Of a DNA stretch of 64,000 nt, positions 1 to 8,794 are shown in pieces. The DNA lies in NCBI GenBank assembly GCA_963169045.1, contig CAUJDF010000002.1, positions 1 through 64,000 on the forward strand, in the 5' to 3' direction. Both the position numbers and the translations under genes were made by a program. The stretch comes from Myxococcota bacterium (GTDB lineage: Bacteria > Myxococcota_A > Bradymonadia > UBA7976 > UBA1532). Under the pieces are notes generated by a model that saw nothing but the letters and a program-made list of their open reading frames with translations, ran no database searches and had not been told where the DNA came from. How positions within the stretch are numbered: position 1 is the first letter of the stretch; each line of letters begins with the position of its first letter.

Positions 1-141
1 GGCGGCGACGCCGGCTCCGGCGAGAACGGCGAGTCCGAGGAGTCCGGCTGCGCCTGCGACGCCAGCGGCTCGGCCAACCTCAGCCCGCTGCTCTTCGCGC
101 TCGCCTTCGGCGCGCCCCTCCTCCGCCGCCGCCGCCGCTGA
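1..141 (+). CDS. C-terminal end of a surface protein with a MYXO-CTERM-like sorting tail (5' end outside window)
   Basis: Only the last 46 codons are inside the window. They read as a Gly/Glu/Ser-rich linker, a Cys-x-Cys pair (residues 17-19 of the fragment), a hydrophobic stretch of about 15 residues (roughly 28-41) and a final run of five arginines before the stop. Invariant Cys, single membrane helix and basic end are the layout of MYXO-CTERM signals, which in Myxococcota are cut by CPBP-type myxosortases to leave the protein on the outer surface. The body of the protein is upstream and its function cannot be told. Assignment rests on tail architecture only. Confidence 0.7.
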   Translation, partial: GGDAGSGENGESEESGCACDASGSANLSPLLFALAFGAPLLRRRRR

Positions 142-176
142 CCGCCGCCGCCCGTATCCGCTAGGATGCGGCGCCC

Positions 177-2696
177 GTGCGCGACCCCCTCCCCATCGAC
201 GACGTCCTGCCGGCCCTGCTGGACGCGCTCCGCACCCACGGCTGCGCCGTGCTCGTCGCGCCGCCCGGCGCCGGCAAGACGACGCGCGTGCCCCCGGCCA
301 TCCTGGACGCCGGGCTGGCCGGCGACGGGCGCGTCGTCATGCTGCAGCCGCGTCGCGTGGCGGCGAGAGCGGCGGCGCAACGCATCGCGGCGGAGCGCGG
401 CACGTCTGTGGGCGCAGAGGTCGGCTACAAGATCCGTTTCGAGGACCGCACGAGCGAAAAAACCCGCCTCGAAATTCTGACGGAGGGGCTGCTCACGCGG
501 CGCCTGCAGTCGGACCCGTTCCTCGAAGGCGTCGGGTGCGTGGTGCTCGACGAGTTCCACGAGCGCAGCCTGCACGCCGATCTGGCGCTGGCACTGCTGC
601 GTGAGGTCCGACGCGACGCGCGCCCCGACCTGTCACTGGTGGTGATGTCGGCGACGCTCGAGGCCGCGCCCGTCGCCGCCTTCCTCGACGGCTGCCCGGT
701 GGTCGAGTCGAGAGGGCGCGCGTTCCCCGTGGAGATCGAGCACGCCGAGCGGCCGGACGACGGTCCGCTCGCCCCGCGCTGCGCCGCCGCCGTCCGCCGC
801 GCGTTGCGCCAGGCGGGCGACGTCCTCGCCTTTCTGCCGGGCGTGGGCGACATCGAGCGCACGCGCGACCTGCTGAGCGACCTCGGCCCCTCGGTCGCGG
901 TCCTGCCGCTGCACGGCCGCCTGTCCGACGCCGACCAGGACCGGGCGCTCGCGCCCTCGCCGCTCCGCAAGGTGGTGCTCGCGACGAACGTGGCCGAAAC
1001 GTCGTTGACGATCGAGGGGATACGGACGGTCGTCGACGGTGGCCTGGCGAACGTGCCGCGGTTCGATCCGCGCCTCGGCCTCGAGCGCCTCGAACGGGTG
1101 CGCATCAGCCGCGCCTCGGCCGAGCAGCGCGCCGGCCGCGCCGGCCGCACGGGACCGGGCCGCTGTCTCCGTCTGTGGACAGCGGCGGAGCACCGCGGGC
1201 TGCTCGACGCCGATGTCCCGGAGATCCGCCGCGCGGACCTCGCGCGCACGGTGCTGGAGATCCGTGGCTGGGGCGCCGATCCCCGCGCGTTCGGGTGGTT
1301 CGAGGCGCCGGGCGCGGCGACGATCGACCGCGCCGAGGCGCTGCTGCGGCGCCTCGGCGCGCTCGGACCGTCGGGCGTGACCGCCATCGGGCACGCGCTG
1401 CTGGCGCTGCCCATCGATCCGCGGCCCGCGCGCGTGGTGGTGGCGGGTCATGCGGCCGGCTGCCTGACGGCGGCGGCGACGGCGGCGGCGCTCGCGACCG
1501 AGCGCGACGTGCTGCGGGAGGTGCCGGACCACGCCGACCGCAGCGATCTGGGGCTGCGCCTCGAGGTGCTGCGCGAGGTGGAGCGCTCGGCGTCGGCGCT
1601 GCGGCGCTGGAACGCCGACGGTCGCGCCGTCCGGCAGGTGGCAAAGGTGCGCGACCAGCTCGTCGCCGCCGCGCGCCGCGCGCTCGGCTCGCCGCGCCGC
1701 GATGACCCCGATCCGCCCGAGGAGGCAATCGTCCGCGCCCTGCTGACGGGCTTCCCCGACCGCGTCGCCCGGCGCCGGGCGCCCCGCAGCGATCGCTTCC
1801 GCCTGGCGGATGGCGGCGGCGCGCAGCTCGACCCGAAGAGCGTGGTGCGGGAGGCGGAGCTCGTCCTCGCCGTGGGCCTCGAGGCCGGTCAGCGCGGCGA
1901 GCGGGCCGAGCACCGCGTCCGCATCGCGTGCGCCGTCGACGCCGCCTGGCTGCCGCGCGAGGCGATCGAGGACGTCCTCGAGACGCGGTTCGACGCCGAG
2001 CGCGAGGCGGTCGTCCAGCGGCGCGTCACGCGCTTCTTCGACCTCACGCTCGCCGAACGCCCCGCGGACGAGGACGGCGAGGCGGTGACGGCGGCCCTCG
2101 TCGCCGCGGCGCGGCGGGATCCGCGCCGCGCGCTCGCTCCCGACGCCGAGGTCGACGCGTTCGTCGGCCGACTCCGCTGCCTGGCCGTCTGGATGTCGGA
2201 GCTCGAGCTGCCGACGTTCCCCGAGCTCGAGCCGAGCGAGGACGCGACGCCGACGCCGCTCTGGGAGATGCTCTGCAGCGGCCGCCGCAGCTTCGCCGAG
2301 CTGCGCCGCGCCCCCCTGCTCGACCTGCTGAAGGTCGCCGCCGGGCGTCAGGCTGTCGACGCCGTCGAGCGCCTCGCGCCGACACGCCTGGCGCTGCCGT
2401 ACGGGCCGCCCGGCCAGGTGGTCTACACCCCGGGCGAGCCACCGGTGCTCGAGGCGCGCGTGCAACAGCTGTGGGGGCTGCGTGAAACACCGCGGGTCGG
2501 CGGCGGGCGGGTGCCCGTGATGCTGCACATCCTGGCGCCGAGCCGGCGCCCCGTGCAGATCACGAGTGATCTCGCGAGCTTCTGGACGAACACCTACGCG
2601 GAGGTGCGCAAGCAGCTCCGGGGGCGGTACCCCAAGCACGACTGGCCCGAGGACCCGATCAACTTCACACCATCCCCGCGATCTGGGCGTCGATGA
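177..2696 (+). CDS. hrpB: ATP-dependent helicase HrpB
   Basis: This 839-residue protein has the length and motifs of HrpB, a DEAH-family RNA helicase-like ATPase. The Walker A motif GAGKTT lies at residues 31-36, the Walker B box is DEFH (125-128, followed by ER), and the SAT motif is at 158-160. The Arg-rich motif VI (EQRAGRAGRTGPGRC) lies near residue 320. The second half carries the HrpB-type helicase-associated and C-terminal domains, ending with a conserved-looking SFWTNTYAEVRKQLRGRYPKH segment. The GTG start puts the P-loop at the usual distance from the N terminus. The last 32 bp overlap the end of the convergent uppS gene. The cellular role of HrpB is poorly known even in model species; it is usually dispensable. 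Confidence 0.93.
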   Translation: MRDPLPIDDVLPALLDALRTHGCAVLVAPPGAGKTTRVPPAILDAGLAGDGRVVMLQPRRVAARAAAQRIAAERGTSVGAEVGYKIRFEDRTSEKTRLEILTEGLLTRRLQSDPFLEGVGCVVLDEFHERSLHADLALALLREVRRDARPDLSLVVMSATLEAAPVAAFLDGCPVVESRGRAFPVEIEHAERPDDGPLAPRCAAAVRRALRQAGDVLAFLPGVGDIERTRDLLSDLGPSVAVLPLHGRLSDADQDRALAPSPLRKVVLATNVAETSLTIEGIRTVVDGGLANVPRFDPRLGLERLERVRISRASAEQRAGRAGRTGPGRCLRLWTAAEHRGLLDADVPEIRRADLARTVLEIRGWGADPRAFGWFEAPGAATIDRAEALLRRLGALGPSGVTAIGHALLALPIDPRPARVVVAGHAAGCLTAAATAAALATERDVLREVPDHADRSDLGLRLEVLREVERSASALRRWNADGRAVRQVAKVRDQLVAAARRALGSPRRDDPDPPEEAIVRALLTGFPDRVARRRAPRSDRFRLADGGGAQLDPKSVVREAELVLAVGLEAGQRGERAEHRVRIACAVDAAWLPREAIEDVLETRFDAEREAVVQRRVTRFFDLTLAERPADEDGEAVTAALVAAARRDPRRALAPDAEVDAFVGRLRCLAVWMSELELPTFPELEPSEDATPTPLWEMLCSGRRSFAELRRAPLLDLLKVAAGRQAVDAVERLAPTRLALPYGPPGQVVYTPGEPPVLEARVQQLWGLRETPRVGGGRVPVMLHILAPSRRPVQITSDLASFWTNTYAEVRKQLRGRYPKHDWPEDPINFTPSPRSGRR

Positions 2697-3384
2697 GGCC
2701 GAACCGGCGCTGACGGCGGGCGTAGGTGGCGAGCGCCTCGTCGAGCTGCGCCTCGCCGAAGTCCGGCCAGTGGGTGTCGGTGAAGTAGAGCTCTGCATAA
2801 CACGCCTCGAAGGGCAGGAAGCCCGAGAGGCGGATCTCGCCGGACGTGCGCACGAGCAGGTCCACGTCGGGGATGTGGGCGGTCGAGAGCGAGCGGGCGA
2901 TCAGCTCCTCGGAGACGTCGGCGGGCAGCAGCTCGCCGCGCGACGCGAGGGCCGTGATCTGCCGTACCGCGCGCACGAGGTCGCGGCGACCGTCGTAGCT
3001 CACCGCGAGGACGAGGACCATGTCCTCGCAGTGCGCAGTGACCGCCTCGGTCTCCTCGAGCACCCGCCGCACCTGGGGCGGCAAGAGCTCCCGCTCGCCG
3101 ATCGCCATCAGCCGGATGCCGTTCTCGAGCAGCTCCTCGCGCTCGTCCCGGAGGAAGCTCTCGAGCAACAGCATCAGCTCGTGGACCTCCTCCTGCGGGC
3201 GCGCCCAGTTCAGCGTGCTGAAGGCAAAGAGCGTCAGGTAGCGGATGCCCAGGCGGCGGGCGTGGCGGACGGTGCGCCGTACCGCCTCGGCGCCCTGCTC
3301 ATGGCCCGAGGTGCGCGGCAGCTCGCGGCGCTGCGCCCAGCGCCCGTTGCCGTCCATGATGATCGCGACGTGTTCCGGAAGCAT
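2665..3384 (-). CDS. uppS: Isoprenyl (undecaprenyl) diphosphate synthase
   Basis: The 239-residue protein is a full-length cis-prenyltransferase, which extends farnesyl diphosphate with isopentenyl units to make the C55 lipid carrier for peptidoglycan and other wall polymers. Family motifs are present in order: IIMDGNGRWA with the catalytic Asp11, the FSTLNWARP box (usually FSSENWxRP), and the RTSGEIRLSGFLPF and WPDF motifs near the C terminus. The ATG at 3384 gives the standard MLPEHVAIIMDGNGRW beginning; longer in-frame readings run into the sensor kinase gene on the same strand in another frame and are not credible. It lies 79 bp downstream of the sensor kinase and overlaps convergent hrpB by 32 bp. 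There is no cdsA or dxr neighbour. Confidence 0.93.
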   Translation of the reverse strand: MLPEHVAIIMDGNGRWAQRRELPRTSGHEQGAEAVRRTVRHARRLGIRYLTLFAFSTLNWARPQEEVHELMLLLESFLRDEREELLENGIRLMAIGERELLPPQVRRVLEETEAVTAHCEDMVLVLAVSYDGRRDLVRAVRQITALASRGELLPADVSEELIARSLSTAHIPDVDLLVRTSGEIRLSGFLPFEACYAELYFTDTHWPDFGEAQLDEALATYARRQRRFGLIDAQIAGMV

Positions 3385-3463
3385 GGCCCCTTTTCCCGCA
3401 AGATCTTCTCGTTCATCGGACGCCCCCACGCTCTCAGAAGACGGTGAAACGTCGATGAAGACT

Positions 3464-4621
3464 TCATGAAATCCGAACGCGCAGGACGAATCGCGCGCCG
3501 CCGCCTTCCGGATCCTCGAGCCCGATGTCGCCGCCGTGGTGCTCCGCCACGGAGCGCACGATCGCGAGGCCGAGGCCCGTGCCGCCGGTGTCCGCCCGGT
3601 CGGTGACGAAGCGCTCGAAGATGCGCGCGCGGATCTGCGGGGCGACCCCGGGGCCGTGGTCGCGAACCTTGATGACCGCGAAGCGGTCGTCGCTGGCGAG
3701 GTCGATCTCGACCGCCGAGCCGTCGGGCGCATAGCGAGCGGCGTTCGAGACCAGGTTGTCGATGGCGCGACGCAGCCACCGCTCGCTGCCGCGCACGCGG
3801 AGCGCCTCGAGGCGGGTCTTCGTGGTGAGGCGGCGCGACTCGAGCTTCCCGGCATGGGCGGCGATGGCGGCGCGGACCACGTCGTCGAGCTGGACCATCT
3901 CGCCGGCGCCGACGATGCCCCGGGCCTCGAGCCGCGAGAGCGCGAGCAGGTCGTGCAGCAACACTTCGAGCCGCGTGCTGGCCTCGTCGATGCGACGCAG
4001 GAAGCGTCCGCGCGCGGCCTCGTCGTCGGCGGCCCCCTCGTCGATCAGCACCTCGCACGCCGCACGGATGGCCGAGACCGGGTTCTTGAGCTCATGGGAC
4101 AGATCGGCGACGAACTGCTCGATGGCGTGGCGATCCTCGAGGGCGCGGCGCATGGACTCGAAGGCCGCCGTGAGGCGGCGGACCTCGCGGCCCTGGGGCG
4201 CCGGCAGCACGGCGTGCCGCTGGCCGTGCGCGATGACGTCGGCGGCGTGCGTCAGGCGCTCGAGCGGCTGGGCGACGCCGCGCCCGAGCAGGAAGGCCGA
4301 GAAGGCCGCCGCCGCGCCGAGCAGCACGGCGATGATCGAGAGGCGCGGCCCGAAGTCGCGCACGACCTCGGCCGTCCCCCCCACGATGCCGCGCTCGTCG
4401 AGCAGGTCGGTGATGCGCGCGGTGACCTCGTCGAACAGGAAGAGCCCGAACAGGCCCGTGCACAGGACGCTGGTCAGCGCGATGGCGAAGAACAGCTGCA
4501 GCCGGATGGAGAAGCCGTGCCGCAGCGAGCGCAGGACGCGGCTCGCGACGAAGGCGATGCCGACGAGGGCGAGGCCGCCCGAGACGAGGAAGGCCAGGTC
4601 GCGCCAGTCGAGACCGCCCAC
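3464..4621 (-). CDS. HAMP-domain sensor histidine kinase
   Basis: A 385-residue membrane kinase. Hydrophobic segments lie at about residues 10-30, 40-63 and 95-113, so the sensing loop between the second and third is only about 30 residues. A HAMP linker follows (about 115-165), then the HisKA dimerisation helix with H-box DLSHELKNP (phospho-acceptor His176), and a HATPase_c domain with N box (DNLVSNAARYAPDG), G1 (DHGPG) and G2 (GGTGLGLAI). It starts with GTG 4 bp after the stop of the response regulator gene, so the two form an operon and surely a cognate pair. The small external loop suggests membrane-state or intramembrane sensing rather than a large ligand-binding domain; the signal is unknown. 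Confidence 0.92.
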   Translation of the reverse strand: MGGLDWRDLAFLVSGGLALVGIAFVASRVLRSLRHGFSIRLQLFFAIALTSVLCTGLFGLFLFDEVTARITDLLDERGIVGGTAEVVRDFGPRLSIIAVLLGAAAAFSAFLLGRGVAQPLERLTHAADVIAHGQRHAVLPAPQGREVRRLTAAFESMRRALEDRHAIEQFVADLSHELKNPVSAIRAACEVLIDEGAADDEAARGRFLRRIDEASTRLEVLLHDLLALSRLEARGIVGAGEMVQLDDVVRAAIAAHAGKLESRRLTTKTRLEALRVRGSERWLRRAIDNLVSNAARYAPDGSAVEIDLASDDRFAVIKVRDHGPGVAPQIRARIFERFVTDRADTGGTGLGLAIVRSVAEHHGGDIGLEDPEGGGARFVLRVRIS

Positions 4622-4625
4622 GGCG

Positions 4626-5309
4626 TCACGGCGCCTCGGCGAGCCGGTAGCCCACGCCGCGCACCGTCTCGATGGTCTCCGCCGGCAGGCCGGCCTCGAC
4701 GAGCTTCTTGCGCAGCGTCTTCACGTGCACATCGACCGTGCGCTCCGCCACCACGACGTCGGGACCCCAGACCTTGTCGAGCAGGTGGTCGCGCTCGAAC
4801 ACGCGGCCCGGCGCGCCCACGAAGGCGGCGAGCAGGTCGAACTCCGTGCGCGAAAGTGGGACCTCGCGGCCGTTGGCCCAGGCGCGTCGCGTCTCCGGAT
4901 CGACCGACAGACGCGGCCCGTCGGCGCGCGGACGCTCCCCCGGCGTCGCGCTGCGCCGCAGCACCGCCCGGACGCGGGCGACCACCTCGCGCGGCGAGAA
5001 CGGCTTGCCCACATAGTCGTCGGCGCCCACTTCGAGACCGACGATGTGGTCGACGCTGTCGTCGTGGCTCGAGAGGATGATGACCGGCACGTCGCTGCGC
5101 GTCCGCAAGCTGCGCAGCCAGTCCAGACCGTTCCCGTCGGGCAACATCAGGTCGAGGATGATCAACGCCAGCCCGCCGTCGGCCGCCAGCGCGGCGTCGG
5201 CCGCCGCCAGGCTCGCCGCCGTGCGGGTCTGGTAACCGGCCCGCCCGAGCGCGTAGGCCAGGCTCTCGGTGATGGCCGGCTCGTCGTCGACCAGGAGGAC
5301 CGTCGTCAT
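4626..5309 (-). CDS. OmpR/PhoB-family response regulator
   Basis: A 227-residue two-domain regulator. The receiver has the acidic pair D8/D9, phospho-acceptor D53 in LDLMLPDGNG, and the conserved Lys102 in YVGKPF. A PhoB-type winged-helix DNA-binding domain fills residues about 130-225 and includes LSRTEFDLL and the VDVHVKTLRKKL recognition region, ending in the typical VRGVGYRL. The ATG at 5309 is chosen because receivers begin directly before the first strand; a start six codons upstream at 5327 is possible but adds nothing recognisable. It is the first gene of an operon with the sensor kinase. Targets are unknown. Confidence 0.93.
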   Translation of the reverse strand: MTTVLLVDDEPAITESLAYALGRAGYQTRTAASLAAADAALAADGGLALIILDLMLPDGNGLDWLRSLRTRSDVPVIILSSHDDSVDHIVGLEVGADDYVGKPFSPREVVARVRAVLRRSATPGERPRADGPRLSVDPETRRAWANGREVPLSRTEFDLLAAFVGAPGRVFERDHLLDKVWGPDVVVAERTVDVHVKTLRKKLVEAGLPAETIETVRGVGYRLAEAP

Positions 5310-5342
5310 GGCCGCGGTGTGTACCATGACGGTCGGCGCGCT

Positions 5343-6806
5343 TCACTCGACGTGCTGGTCGGCCCCCACGTCCCGGCGGTCGCCGCGTGCGTCGCCGTCG
5401 ATGTCGTCCGCCGCGCCGTCGGTCGCGACGCCGGCGCCGATGGCGCGACTCCCGGCGCGTAGATGCGGGTCGGACGGCGAGACGAAGTCGCCGTCGCCCG
5501 CGTCCTCGATGTTGCCGCGCGCCTCGAACTGTGCGCCGCCGCGGTTGCGCAGGGGCGCGCTCAACAAGTTGTTATCGAAGCGCAGGTCCCTTCCGTCGCT
5601 GAACTCGATGGCGCCCGGATAGTCGCCCACCCGCACGGTGTTGTGCACGACCGCCACGCCGTTCGCCGAGCGCAGCTCGATGCCGGCGTCTCCCGACCCC
5701 TCGCGGAAGATGAAGTTGTTGCGCACGACACCGCCCTCGTGCCCGCGATCGAGGCCGAGCGCGATGTTGCGGAAGTTGTCGACGAGCATGTTGCGCTCGA
5801 TGCGCGTGCCCCGCGCCCGGTTCCACACGAGAATGGCCGGGCCGCTGAGATATGAGCCGCAGTCGATGTCGACCTCGCAGCCGCTGCCGTCGCCTTGGAT
5901 GTTGTAGATGTAGTTGTCGCGGATCACCCAGTCGACGCCGCCGTGCACGTCGATGGCGTTGACGTAGTCGCCGCGGACCCCGCCGGGCGAGTAGCCGATG
6001 CGCGAGCAGGCCACGACGCCTGCTTCGGCGCCGCCGTTCGGGCCCATGCTGCTCTTGACGTGCTGCGTGCCGATGTCGCGCAGGTCGAGCGCGTAGAGGT
6101 GCGGCGCGCGCGCGCCCGCCTCGGGCTTGATCGAGATCGCATGGTTGCGGATCTGCGTCATCGAGAGGTGGGCGATCGTCACGTTCGCCCCGGTGATCAT
6201 CAGGCCTTCGGACTCGGGGCCGTAACCTCGCCCTCGGATGACCACGTCGCGCGCGTCGTCGGTCTCGCCGCGGACGGTCACGTCGTCGCGGACGGCGACC
6301 GCGTAGGTGTCGCCGAGCAGATATTCGCCGCGGCGCAGCACCACCTCGGTGCCCGGCGCCGCGTCGGCGATGGCCGACTGCCAGTCGTCGCGGGGGCCGA
6401 CGACCACGCGCGCCGCGCGCCGCCGGAACAAGGGCGACTCGTCGTAGGGCGGACAGAAGGCCGCGTCGGCGGGCGCCTCTGGCGGCGGTGCGTCGCCGGG
6501 CGGCGGCTCGCGCGGCTCCGGATCGGGCGGCGGCGCGTCGTCTGGCGGCCCCTCGCCGGGGGGGGCCGCATCGGGGCCGGGCGCCTCTCCCGGCGGGAGG
6601 TCTTCGTCCCAGCCGGGCGAATCGGGCTTCGGCACTCGGACGCCGGGCGCCGCGCCGGGCGCCACGTCGGCATCGTCGCCGGGCGCGCCGCCCTGCCCGC
6701 CGGGGCCGGCGGACGACGACTCGAGCGTACCGTCGGGGGTGAGGCAACCGGTCAGCGCCCACGCCGTGAGCACGGCGGCACAAGGCGCGCGTCGCTTCCT
6801 CTTCAT
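5343..6806 (-). CDS. Secreted right-handed parallel beta-helix lipoprotein
   Basis: The 487-residue product begins with a basic n-region, a short hydrophobic core and a lipobox LTGC, so it should be lipidated at Cys21. Residues about 25-125 are a low-complexity Pro/Gly/Asp/Ala linker. The rest consists of short repeating strands of the pectate-lyase/NosD type (for example VIRDNYIYNIQGDG, RIERNMLVDNFRNIA, VVRNNFIFREGS, VVHNTVRVGD), which build a right-handed beta-helix. Such folds bind or cleave polysaccharides, but no catalytic residues could be assigned. It is divergent from the exonuclease gene with a 152-bp gap in which no convincing promoter was seen. Confidence 0.82.
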   Translation of the reverse strand: MKRKRRAPCAAVLTAWALTGCLTPDGTLESSSAGPGGQGGAPGDDADVAPGAAPGVRVPKPDSPGWDEDLPPGEAPGPDAAPPGEGPPDDAPPPDPEPREPPPGDAPPPEAPADAAFCPPYDESPLFRRRAARVVVGPRDDWQSAIADAAPGTEVVLRRGEYLLGDTYAVAVRDDVTVRGETDDARDVVIRGRGYGPESEGLMITGANVTIAHLSMTQIRNHAISIKPEAGARAPHLYALDLRDIGTQHVKSSMGPNGGAEAGVVACSRIGYSPGGVRGDYVNAIDVHGGVDWVIRDNYIYNIQGDGSGCEVDIDCGSYLSGPAILVWNRARGTRIERNMLVDNFRNIALGLDRGHEGGVVRNNFIFREGSGDAGIELRSANGVAVVHNTVRVGDYPGAIEFSDGRDLRFDNNLLSAPLRNRGGAQFEARGNIEDAGDGDFVSPSDPHLRAGSRAIGAGVATDGAADDIDGDARGDRRDVGADQHVE

Positions 6807-6958
6807 GGCGACTCCCTCGGTCAGACGCAGGACCGGCGGCGTGCCCCCCAGCGCACCGTCGTCCCGGGGATCGTGTCAGCGACGACTCATGATGCACACC
6901 GGCCCGCAGGTTGTCAGCGTCTTTTCACCGAGGCATCCCCGTGGCATGCTGGTCGACC

Positions 6959-7513
6959 ATGTACTCGATCAATCACATTGTAATTCTCGACACCGAGACC
7001 GGCGGGCTCGACCCGCTCGAGCACAGCCTGATGTCGGTGGGGCTCGTCACCGGCGACGGCGAGCGGCGCCTGGAGCTGCACGTCGCCGAGCCCGACATCC
7101 GGACGACCCCGCGCGCGCTCGAAGTGAACCGGCTCGACCCCGCCTGGATCCGGGCGCACGGCTTGCCGCCGGCGGCAGCCGTCGAGGCGATCGAGGGCTT
7201 CCTGAACGCGCTCCCCGTTCCGCGGCCCGTCCTGGTGGCCGGCCACAACGTGGCCTTCGACGTCGCGTTCCTGCGGCGGTTGTACCGTCAAGCCGGGCGG
7301 CCGCTCCCCGAAGACTTCGGCCACCGGACGATCGACACGCACACGCTGCTCTGGGCCCTGACGACCCGCGGGCGCCTGCCGTCCGACGTCCGCGGCTCCG
7401 ACCGCGCCTTCGCGCACTTCGGCATCGCGCCGCCCGACGAGGCGCGCCACACGGCGCTCGGCGACGCGCTGGCGACGCGCGAGCTGCTCCTCCGCCTGCT
7501 CGAGCTGTTCTGA
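6959..7513 (+). CDS. DEDDh-type 3'-5' exonuclease (DnaQ/Pol III epsilon-like)
   Basis: A 184-residue single-domain nuclease. Exo I is ILDTETGGLD (metal ligands D11 and E13), Exo II is GHNVAFDVAFL (D101), and Exo III is HTALGDAL with His164 and Asp169, which makes it the DEDDh subtype. The ATG at 6959 starts just before the first strand as usual; the longer reading from 6911 adds 16 residues that do not look coding. It lacks the C-terminal alpha-subunit-binding tail needed to call it the replicative epsilon subunit, so a stand-alone repair or RNase T-like role is equally possible. It ends 1 bp before the end of a convergent small gene. Confidence 0.85.
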   Translation: MYSINHIVILDTETGGLDPLEHSLMSVGLVTGDGERRLELHVAEPDIRTTPRALEVNRLDPAWIRAHGLPPAAAVEAIEGFLNALPVPRPVLVAGHNVAFDVAFLRRLYRQAGRPLPEDFGHRTIDTHTLLWALTTRGRLPSDVRGSDRAFAHFGIAPPDEARHTALGDALATRELLLRLLELF

Positions 7514-7514
7514 T

Positions 7515-7766
7515 TCAGTTCTTGCCGGTGCCGCGGGCGCGGCGGTACTCGGCGCCGACGAGGCCGGACACCTCGCCGAAGAACGACGGCAGGCCCGGAT
7601 CGAACTCCCAGCGCAGCGCCTCTTCGATGCGGCGCGTGGCGTCGGCCTCGGAGTAGCCGAGGTTGAAGAAGAGGCGCGCGCGCTCGGCGATCGCCCGCTC
7701 GTGCTGCCGCCGGTCGGCGTCGGCCTGCTGCGGGGCGCGCTTCGGGTGCATCCAGTCGAACGGCAT
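7515..7766 (-). CDS. Small conserved-looking protein of unknown function (83 aa)
   Basis: A strong Shine-Dalgarno sequence (GGAGGA, 7 bp before ATG at 7766) and normal GC3 bias support this gene. The 83-residue product is charged and helical with no signal peptide or membrane segment. It contains an Ala/Arg/Gln-rich helix (residues 9-30), then FNLGYSEADATRRIEEALRWEF, which resembles a short UBA/TS-N-like three-helix segment, though this is only an impression. I do not recognise a family. It faces the exonuclease tail-to-tail and is divergent from the epimerase gene by 81 bp. Confidence 0.62.
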   Translation of the reverse strand: MPFDWMHPKRAPQQADADRRQHERAIAERARLFFNLGYSEADATRRIEEALRWEFDPGLPSFFGEVSGLVGAEYRRARGTGKN

Positions 7767-7847
7767 CGGGGGTCCTCCAGCTCCGGGTCGGGCGACGATA
7801 GACCAGGGTGGTGCGGTCCGCCAGCCCCCTGTGGCACCATGCACGGC

Positions 7848-8264
7848 ATGAAGCGCTTCAAGAAGATCGACCACGTCGGCATCGCCGTGCCCCGCCTCGC
7901 CGAGGCCATCCCGCTGTACGAGGCGCTGCTCGGCGCCCTGTGCGAGCACGTCGAGGAGGTGGCCGACCAGAAGGTGCGCACCGCCTTCTTCAGCGTCGGC
8001 GAGAGCCACTTCGAGCTGCTCGAGCCCACGGCGGACGACAGCCCCATCGCCCAGTTCCTGGCGAAGGGGCGGCGCGGCATCCACCACCTGTGTGTCGAGG
8101 TGGACGACCTCGACGCCGTGCTCGCGGAGTACCGGGCGAAGGGCGTGCGCCTCATCGACGAGCAGCCGCGCGTCGGCGCCCACGGCAAGCGCATCGCGTT
8201 CGTCCACCCCGCCGGGACGGGCGGCCTGCTGCTCGAGCTCAGCGAGACCCCGAAGGATCACTGA
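7848..8264 (+). CDS. mce: Methylmalonyl-CoA epimerase
   Basis: The 138-residue protein belongs to the glyoxalase/VOC fold and matches methylmalonyl-CoA epimerases in length. These interconvert (R)- and (S)-methylmalonyl-CoA in propionate and odd-chain or branched-chain catabolism. The first beta-alpha-beta unit begins KIDHVGIAV with metal ligand His9. A second unit contains GIHHLCVEVDDLDAVL, and the C-terminal strand ends FVHPAGTGGLLLELSE with the Glu ligand. ATG at 7848 is preferred over the ATG three codons earlier because it gives the usual short lead to IDHVGIAV. The stop overlaps the end of the convergent hydroxylase gene by 7 bp. No mutase subunit lies nearby. Confidence 0.9.
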   Translation: MKRFKKIDHVGIAVPRLAEAIPLYEALLGALCEHVEEVADQKVRTAFFSVGESHFELLEPTADDSPIAQFLAKGRRGIHHLCVEVDDLDAVLAEYRAKGVRLIDEQPRVGAHGKRIAFVHPAGTGGLLLELSETPKDH

Positions 8265-8794
8265 CGGGCGAGGCGGGCCATCAGGTCGGCGTCGGCGCGC
8301 TGGTCGGGCGTCAGGGCGTCGAACGGGTCGCGGCACAGCTTCGCGAAGGCCTCCGGGTCGCGCTCCCCCTCGACGACCCCGCCCGAGGCGAGCCACGCCT
8401 CGACCGCCGGCGCCGGCGGCAGATCGACGATCAGGTGCCAGCGCGCGGGGCCGTCGTTGATCGCGCCATGGGGGCGGCTGTTGTCGATGGCCCACATGGC
8501 GCCCGCCGCGAGATGCAGGAAGCGGCCCTCGACACACAGGCGCGCCCCGGGCGAGGTCACGAGCGGCACGTGCACGCGGTGATGCTCGTCCCAATGTCTC
8601 GTGTTGTCGACGTGCAGGTGGATCCACGATCCGGGCGGGCTCGACCCGACCCATGCCACGGTCGCCGGCACCGGGAAGGCCGTGTCGAGGAAGGCGCGAA
8701 TCCGCGGCAGCGATGACAGGATGGGTAGATCGCATCCCGTGCCGGTGACGAGCTCGCTGGCCGGATAGGGGCCCGGCGGGCCGCCGCGCAGCAC
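8258..8794 (-). CDS. Aspartyl/asparaginyl beta-hydroxylase-like dioxygenase, 5' end severed by a transposon insertion
   Basis: The frame encodes a double-stranded beta-helix oxygenase of the Asp/Asn beta-hydroxylase family (Fe(II)/2-oxoglutarate). The iron-site region reads HVDN, then HRVHVPLVTSPG and the later NSRPHGAIN. The best start left today is GTG at 8794, giving 178 residues, but the frame stays open and clearly coding upstream (WHVGTDFLVLRGG preceded by RFVRLPGDVAPEPL) to 8940, where it meets a 9-bp target duplication and the left end of a mobile element, then hits a stop. No ATG, GTG or TTG exists in that lost part. The intact gene would have had 235 codons, with its first codons now at 15964-15943. 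It is therefore probably N-terminally truncated and may be inactive. Confidence 0.82.
   Translation of the reverse strand: MLRGGPPGPYPASELVTGTGCDLPILSSLPRIRAFLDTAFPVPATVAWVGSSPPGSWIHLHVDNTRHWDEHHRVHVPLVTSPGARLCVEGRFLHLAAGAMWAIDNSRPHGAINDGPARWHLIVDLPPAPAVEAWLASGGVVEGERDPEAFAKLCRDPFDALTPDQRADADLMARLARQ

Noticed and set aside
2665-3855. An extended uppS frame reaching into the sensor kinase gene
   Set aside because: The upstream part is a frame-shifted reading of the kinase domain; the family-typical start is ATG 3384.
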